Shown in pieces: positions 61,212-64,000 of a stretch of DNA of 64,000 nucleotides. Position numbers and translations under genes: made by a program. The notes beneath the pieces were generated by a model, which had not been told where the DNA came from, did no database searches, and saw nothing but the letters and a program-made list of their open reading frames with translations. Every line of letters starts with the position of its first letter. Position 1 is the first letter of the stretch. Origin of the DNA: Gillisella vitis (GTDB lineage Bacteria > Pseudomonadota > Alphaproteobacteria > Rhizobiales > Rhizobiaceae); assembly GCF_001541345.2 (NCBI RefSeq), contig NZ_LMVL02000001.1:310001-374000 (forward strand), written 5' to 3'.

Positions 61212-62038
61212 CGGCTGATCCTGTTGACGGAGAGGACGGTTGCGATCACGGCGAACGCAGGTGCGTAAACCAGCCACGGCCATTTGAGGTAATCCTTGCC
61301 GATTGAAATCAGCAGACCCCAGTCCGAGGCGGGTGGCGGATCGCCGTAGCCGAGGAAGGCAAGACCGGCGATGACAAGAATGGAAAGACCAAATTGCAGG
61401 ACGGCAAGGGTGAGAAGGGAGCGTGAGGCATTTGGAAGCACGTGCCACAGAAGGATATACCAGCGTGACCCTCCCAGCAGAAACGATGCCTCGACGAAGG
61501 TCGCTTGCCGGGTTTTGATCACCTCTGCCCGCATCACCCGGGCAAAGACCGCCACGGCGGAGACGCCGGTCGCGATTGCGGCATTGGTGGTGGTGAAGCC
61601 GAGTGCGGTGACGACGATGATCGCCAGCAGGAAACTGGGAATCGCCAGCAGCATATCGACCAGGCGCGCCAGCACGATATCGACCCAGCCGCCGAGAAAG
61701 CCTGCCAGAAGGCCAATGATGCCACCGACGACAACGCCAATGACAACCGCGATCAGCGCACTGGTCACCGAAGACGCCGTGCCATAGACGACGCGCGCGT
61801 AAAGGTCGCGCCCGAGCTGGTCTGTGCCGAACCAATGTTGCGCGCTGGGTGCCAGCAGTTTTTGAGCGGGAACGCCAATAACGGGGCTATGGCTTGTGAA
61901 CAAGCCAGGGGCGAGCGCCCAGGCGATCACCAGGGCAATGACGGCGAACGAGATGAACACCGTTGGCGGCATGTGGAATGCCGACCAGTTTTTGGTTGTC
62001 CGCAAACCTTTGTCTGAAGAAGAAAAAGCGATTGTCAT
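61190..62038 (-). CDS. Dipeptide-type ABC transporter permease, DppC class
   Basis: 282 residues, compact compared with the Agp permease. The first helix ('VFISFAVIALVIAWALAPGLF') is followed by 'HWFGTDQLGRDLYARVVYGT', the DppC hallmark, and the EAA loop 'EASFLLGGSRWYILLWHVLPN'. The stop lies inside the ATPase gene and the start overlaps the partner permease by 4 bases. It forms a heterodimer with the DppB-class protein. Confidence 0.88.
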   Translation of the reverse strand: MTIAFSSSDKGLRTTKNWSAFHMPPTVFISFAVIALVIAWALAPGLFTSHSPVIGVPAQKLLAPSAQHWFGTDQLGRDLYARVVYGTASSVTSALIAVVIGVVVGGIIGLLAGFLGGWVDIVLARLVDMLLAIPSFLLAIIVVTALGFTTTNAAIATGVSAVAVFARVMRAEVIKTRQATFVEASFLLGGSRWYILLWHVLPNASRSLLTLAVLQFGLSILVIAGLAFLGYGDPPPASDWGLLISIGKDYLKWPWLVYAPAFAVIATVLSVNRISRWLRKTD

Positions 62039-63045
62039 ATCGTCACCGCACGAGAGGTTTCGGTAGAGCTTGTCTCCTCAGCGGACGTGCGAGGCCGTTG
62101 GACGCCAAGCAGTTTCACACGCGGGTCCAGCAGGGGATAGACGAGGTCTGCGATCAGGTTGACGAGAACGAAGGCCACTGCTGCCAGCGAGACGACCGCC
62201 TGAAGAACAGGCAGATCCTGGGTTGTGACCGAGCGCTGCACCAGGCTGCCGATGCCCGTTCGCCCAAAAACCGTTTCGGTTATCAGGGAACCACCCAGCA
62301 ACTCGCCGACGGTCAGGGCGATCACTGTGACCACCGGCAAGGATGAGGGCTTCAACAGGTGTTTGAAAAACATCTGCGCCTGGGAAAGACCTCGACCCCG
62401 CGCCACCGTTGCATAGTCCTGGCTTGCTTCATGGTCGAGATTTGCAATCAGGACTTCCGCTATCTGGGCAGAGACGGGAATGCCGAGTGCAATTGACGCA
62501 AACAGGGTTGCCCAGACACTATCGGGTTCAATGACCCGGAAAATGCCCAGCTGGAAGCCGAAAATATGGATCAGGGCCAGCCCGATGACGAAATTGGGGA
62601 CCGATAGAAACAGGGAGGGAAACCCCCGCAGCAGGCCTTGTCCGAACCGTTTTGGCAGGAACTGCGTGCCGTAGGCAATCAGCAGCGCCAGGACAAGCGC
62701 GAAGGCAAGGGCCGCCGATGCAAGGATCAGCGTTGAGGGCAGCACTTCGGCAATCAGCGCCGCCACCGGGCGGCTGGACCGCATCGACAGGCCGAAATCG
62801 CCGGTGACGAAGTGAGAGAGCGACGTCCACAACTGGACAGAAATCGGCTTGTCCAATCCCTGGGCGGCGATGATCTCGGCGATCTCCACCTCGGTGAAGC
62901 CGTTTTGCGGATCACGCAGGACGGAGGTGACCGGGTCGCCCGGCAGAATGCTGACCACCACGAACGTAAAGACATAGGCCAGCAGGATGACCACAAAGGC
63001 CTGGGCCAGTCGTTTTGCAGCATATGTCAAGTAGGCGTTGTGCAT
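62035..63045 (-). CDS. Dipeptide-type ABC transporter permease, DppB class
   Basis: 336 residues. The start 'YAAKRLAQAFVVILLAYVFTFVVVSILPGDPV' and the EAA loop 'DYATVARGRGLSQAQMFFKHLLKPS' are typical DppB features; the 'PGDP' motif follows the first helix as in the family. It is separated from the binding-protein gene by 24 bases and shares a 4-base overlap with the DppC gene. Confidence 0.88.
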   Translation of the reverse strand: MHNAYLTYAAKRLAQAFVVILLAYVFTFVVVSILPGDPVTSVLRDPQNGFTEVEIAEIIAAQGLDKPISVQLWTSLSHFVTGDFGLSMRSSRPVAALIAEVLPSTLILASAALAFALVLALLIAYGTQFLPKRFGQGLLRGFPSLFLSVPNFVIGLALIHIFGFQLGIFRVIEPDSVWATLFASIALGIPVSAQIAEVLIANLDHEASQDYATVARGRGLSQAQMFFKHLLKPSSLPVVTVIALTVGELLGGSLITETVFGRTGIGSLVQRSVTTQDLPVLQAVVSLAAVAFVLVNLIADLVYPLLDPRVKLLGVQRPRTSAEETSSTETSRAVTI

Positions 63046-63069
63046 ACTGTAACCTCCTCACATTGCTGG

Positions 63070-64000
63070 TTATTGGCTGATTTTTGCGGTGTAGTAGCTG
63101 GCATAGGCGATGCCGTTATAGACTTCGCCTGAAAGCTTCGGGGACTGGACATAAATGCGCTGAACGATCTGCGTGCGAGGGATGAAATACCCTTGCTCGA
63201 TGACGTATTTCTGTAGTTCGTTCAGCAGCGGATCACGCACCTCTAAGGATGGGGCGCCTGCGATTTTATCGCGCAGTTCATTGATCTCTTGGTCGCTCTG
63301 GTCCAGCGCGAACCAGTTTTCCCCATTGTTGGCATCGGTCAGAATGCTGGCCACGGTGCCGGCATCGATAAAGCTGCGGGTGACTTCATAGGCTGGGACC
63401 GCAGGGCCGCCAAACTTGACCTTTTCGGTGAAAGTCACCACGTCATAGGCGCGAATATTGACCTTCCAGCCGATCTTGCCGAGCTGTTGGGCGATCAGTT
63501 CATCCACCGCCTTCGACGTGGCAAGATAGGGATTGGAGTAAAGCGTTAGCAGAAGCGGCTTTCCATCCTTGGCGCGGATGCCGTCGGCGCCTTTCGTCCA
63601 GCCTGCGTCATCCAGCAGCTTTTCCGCCCCGGCGGGGTCGTAGGCCAAAAGCGCGCTCTGGTCGGTTGCACCAGGCACATTGCTCTGGATAAACGAGGTC
63701 GCCAGCTTCCAGTCCGATGTATAGACGGTGTCGATGATTTCCTGGCGATCGATTCCAGACTGAAGGGCTTGGCGCACCCTGACATCATTATAGGGCTCGA
63801 GCTTGGTATTCACCGCCCAGCCATTGACGAACCCGAGATAGCGCGGCGTGGCAACGGTGAAGCCCTCGTCCTTGAGCGACTTCAACTCCTGGGGCGAAGC
63901 ATTATAGGCAATATCGGCCTGACCGGATTGAACCGCCGCAACCCGAAGTGATGGTTCGGAGACCAGCTTGTAGGTGATGCTGTCCAGAAACGCTGGCCCG
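63070..64000 (-). CDS. Dipeptide-type ABC transporter substrate-binding protein, C-terminal part (5' end outside window)
   Basis: About 309 C-terminal residues are visible; the frame is open to the right edge, so the signal peptide and first half are missing. Family 5 blocks are 'LDSITYKLVSEPSLRVAAVQSGQADIAYNASP', 'GFVNGWAVNTKLEPYNDVRVRQALQSGIDRQEIID', 'YDPAGAEKLLDDAGWTKGADGIRAKDGKPLLLTL' and 'ELNELQKYVIEQGYFIPRTQIV'-like text near the end. It is the first visible gene of the leftward operon with an SsuD-type and an SfnB-type enzyme, which suggests that the ligand is an organosulfur molecule and not a peptide. Confidence 0.86.
   Translation of the reverse strand, partial: GPAFLDSITYKLVSEPSLRVAAVQSGQADIAYNASPQELKSLKDEGFTVATPRYLGFVNGWAVNTKLEPYNDVRVRQALQSGIDRQEIIDTVYTSDWKLATSFIQSNVPGATDQSALLAYDPAGAEKLLDDAGWTKGADGIRAKDGKPLLLTLYSNPYLATSKAVDELIAQQLGKIGWKVNIRAYDVVTFTEKVKFGGPAVPAYEVTRSFIDAGTVASILTDANNGENWFALDQSDQEINELRDKIAGAPSLEVRDPLLNELQKYVIEQGYFIPRTQIVQRIYVQSPKLSGEVYNGIAYASYYTAKISQ

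Noticed and set aside
61212-61835. Apparent 208-residue N-terminal extension of the dipeptide-type ATPase
   Set aside because: It lies entirely within the DppC permease gene in another frame and is Arg-rich nonsense; the ATG at 61211 gives the normal ATPase start.
1-64000. Mobile elements, phage genes, CRISPR arrays or defence systems
   Set aside because: No transposase, integrase, phage structural protein, cas gene or regularly spaced repeat array was found; the only repeats are the dispersed palindromic elements.

Overview
The window looks like chromosome or chromid DNA of an alphaproteobacterium of the Rhizobiales, most likely a Rhizobiaceae (Rhizobium/Agrobacterium/Allorhizobium/Sinorhizobium group). 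The grounds are the high-GC coding style, a complete agaL1-agpABCD-agaL2 alpha-galactoside operon with an AraC-type neighbour as known from Sinorhizobium meliloti, a candidate EcfG/RpoE2-type promoter, an MCP ending in a xWxxF tail, and dispersed RIME-like palindromic repeats. Nearly all of it is nutrient acquisition: I count 52 protein genes (two cut by the window edges), seven ABC importers, and no tRNA, rRNA, CRISPR, transposase or phage genes.

Layout. 1-1.1 kb: the end of a LysR regulator and a GreA-like elongation factor. 1.3-11.4 kb: alpha-galactoside (melibiose/raffinose) operon read leftward, made of two GH4 glycosidases flanking a peptide-type ABC importer, with a divergent AraC activator. 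11.5-15.5 kb: a small envelope/stress block with a secreted Pro-rich protein, a YgiW-like OB-fold protein, an OmpR-type two-component pair and a J-domain protein. 15.6-24.6 kb: an L-fucose-type oxidative catabolic operon (ribose-type ABC importer, aldose dehydrogenase, lactonase, fuconate dehydratase, Zn-dehydrogenase) controlled by a divergent GntR/FadR-type regulator. 25.1-34.8 kb: a second, rightward fucoside operon (family-1 ABC importer, GH95 alpha-L-fucosidase, a putative GH151-type glycosidase, LacI regulator). 35-37.3 kb: a chemoreceptor.

37.7-64 kb: a large organosulfur-type scavenging region. It holds four FMN-dependent group C monooxygenases (two DmoA/NtaA-like, one other NtaA/SnaA/DszA-like, one SsuD-like), three SfnB-type acyl-CoA-dehydrogenase-fold flavoproteins, O-acetylhomoserine sulfhydrylase (MetY), an aldo/keto reductase, an MmgE/PrpD protein, and three importers of different classes: ribose-type, polar-amino-acid-type and dipeptide-type (the last running off the right edge). 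The probable logic is import of one or more sulfur-containing organic molecules, oxidative C-S cleavage, and capture of sulfide by MetY. The substrates cannot be read from sequence. This region is the best candidate for an undescribed system.

The two sugar modules fit together: extracytoplasmic or imported fucosides are hydrolysed by GH95 and the GH151-type enzyme, and the released fucose can enter the neighbouring oxidative operon. Intergenic space is rich in palindromes, including four copies of one mosaic repeat, a perfect 22-bp-arm hairpin at 34861-34913, and inverted repeats in the leaders of several binding-protein or permease genes.
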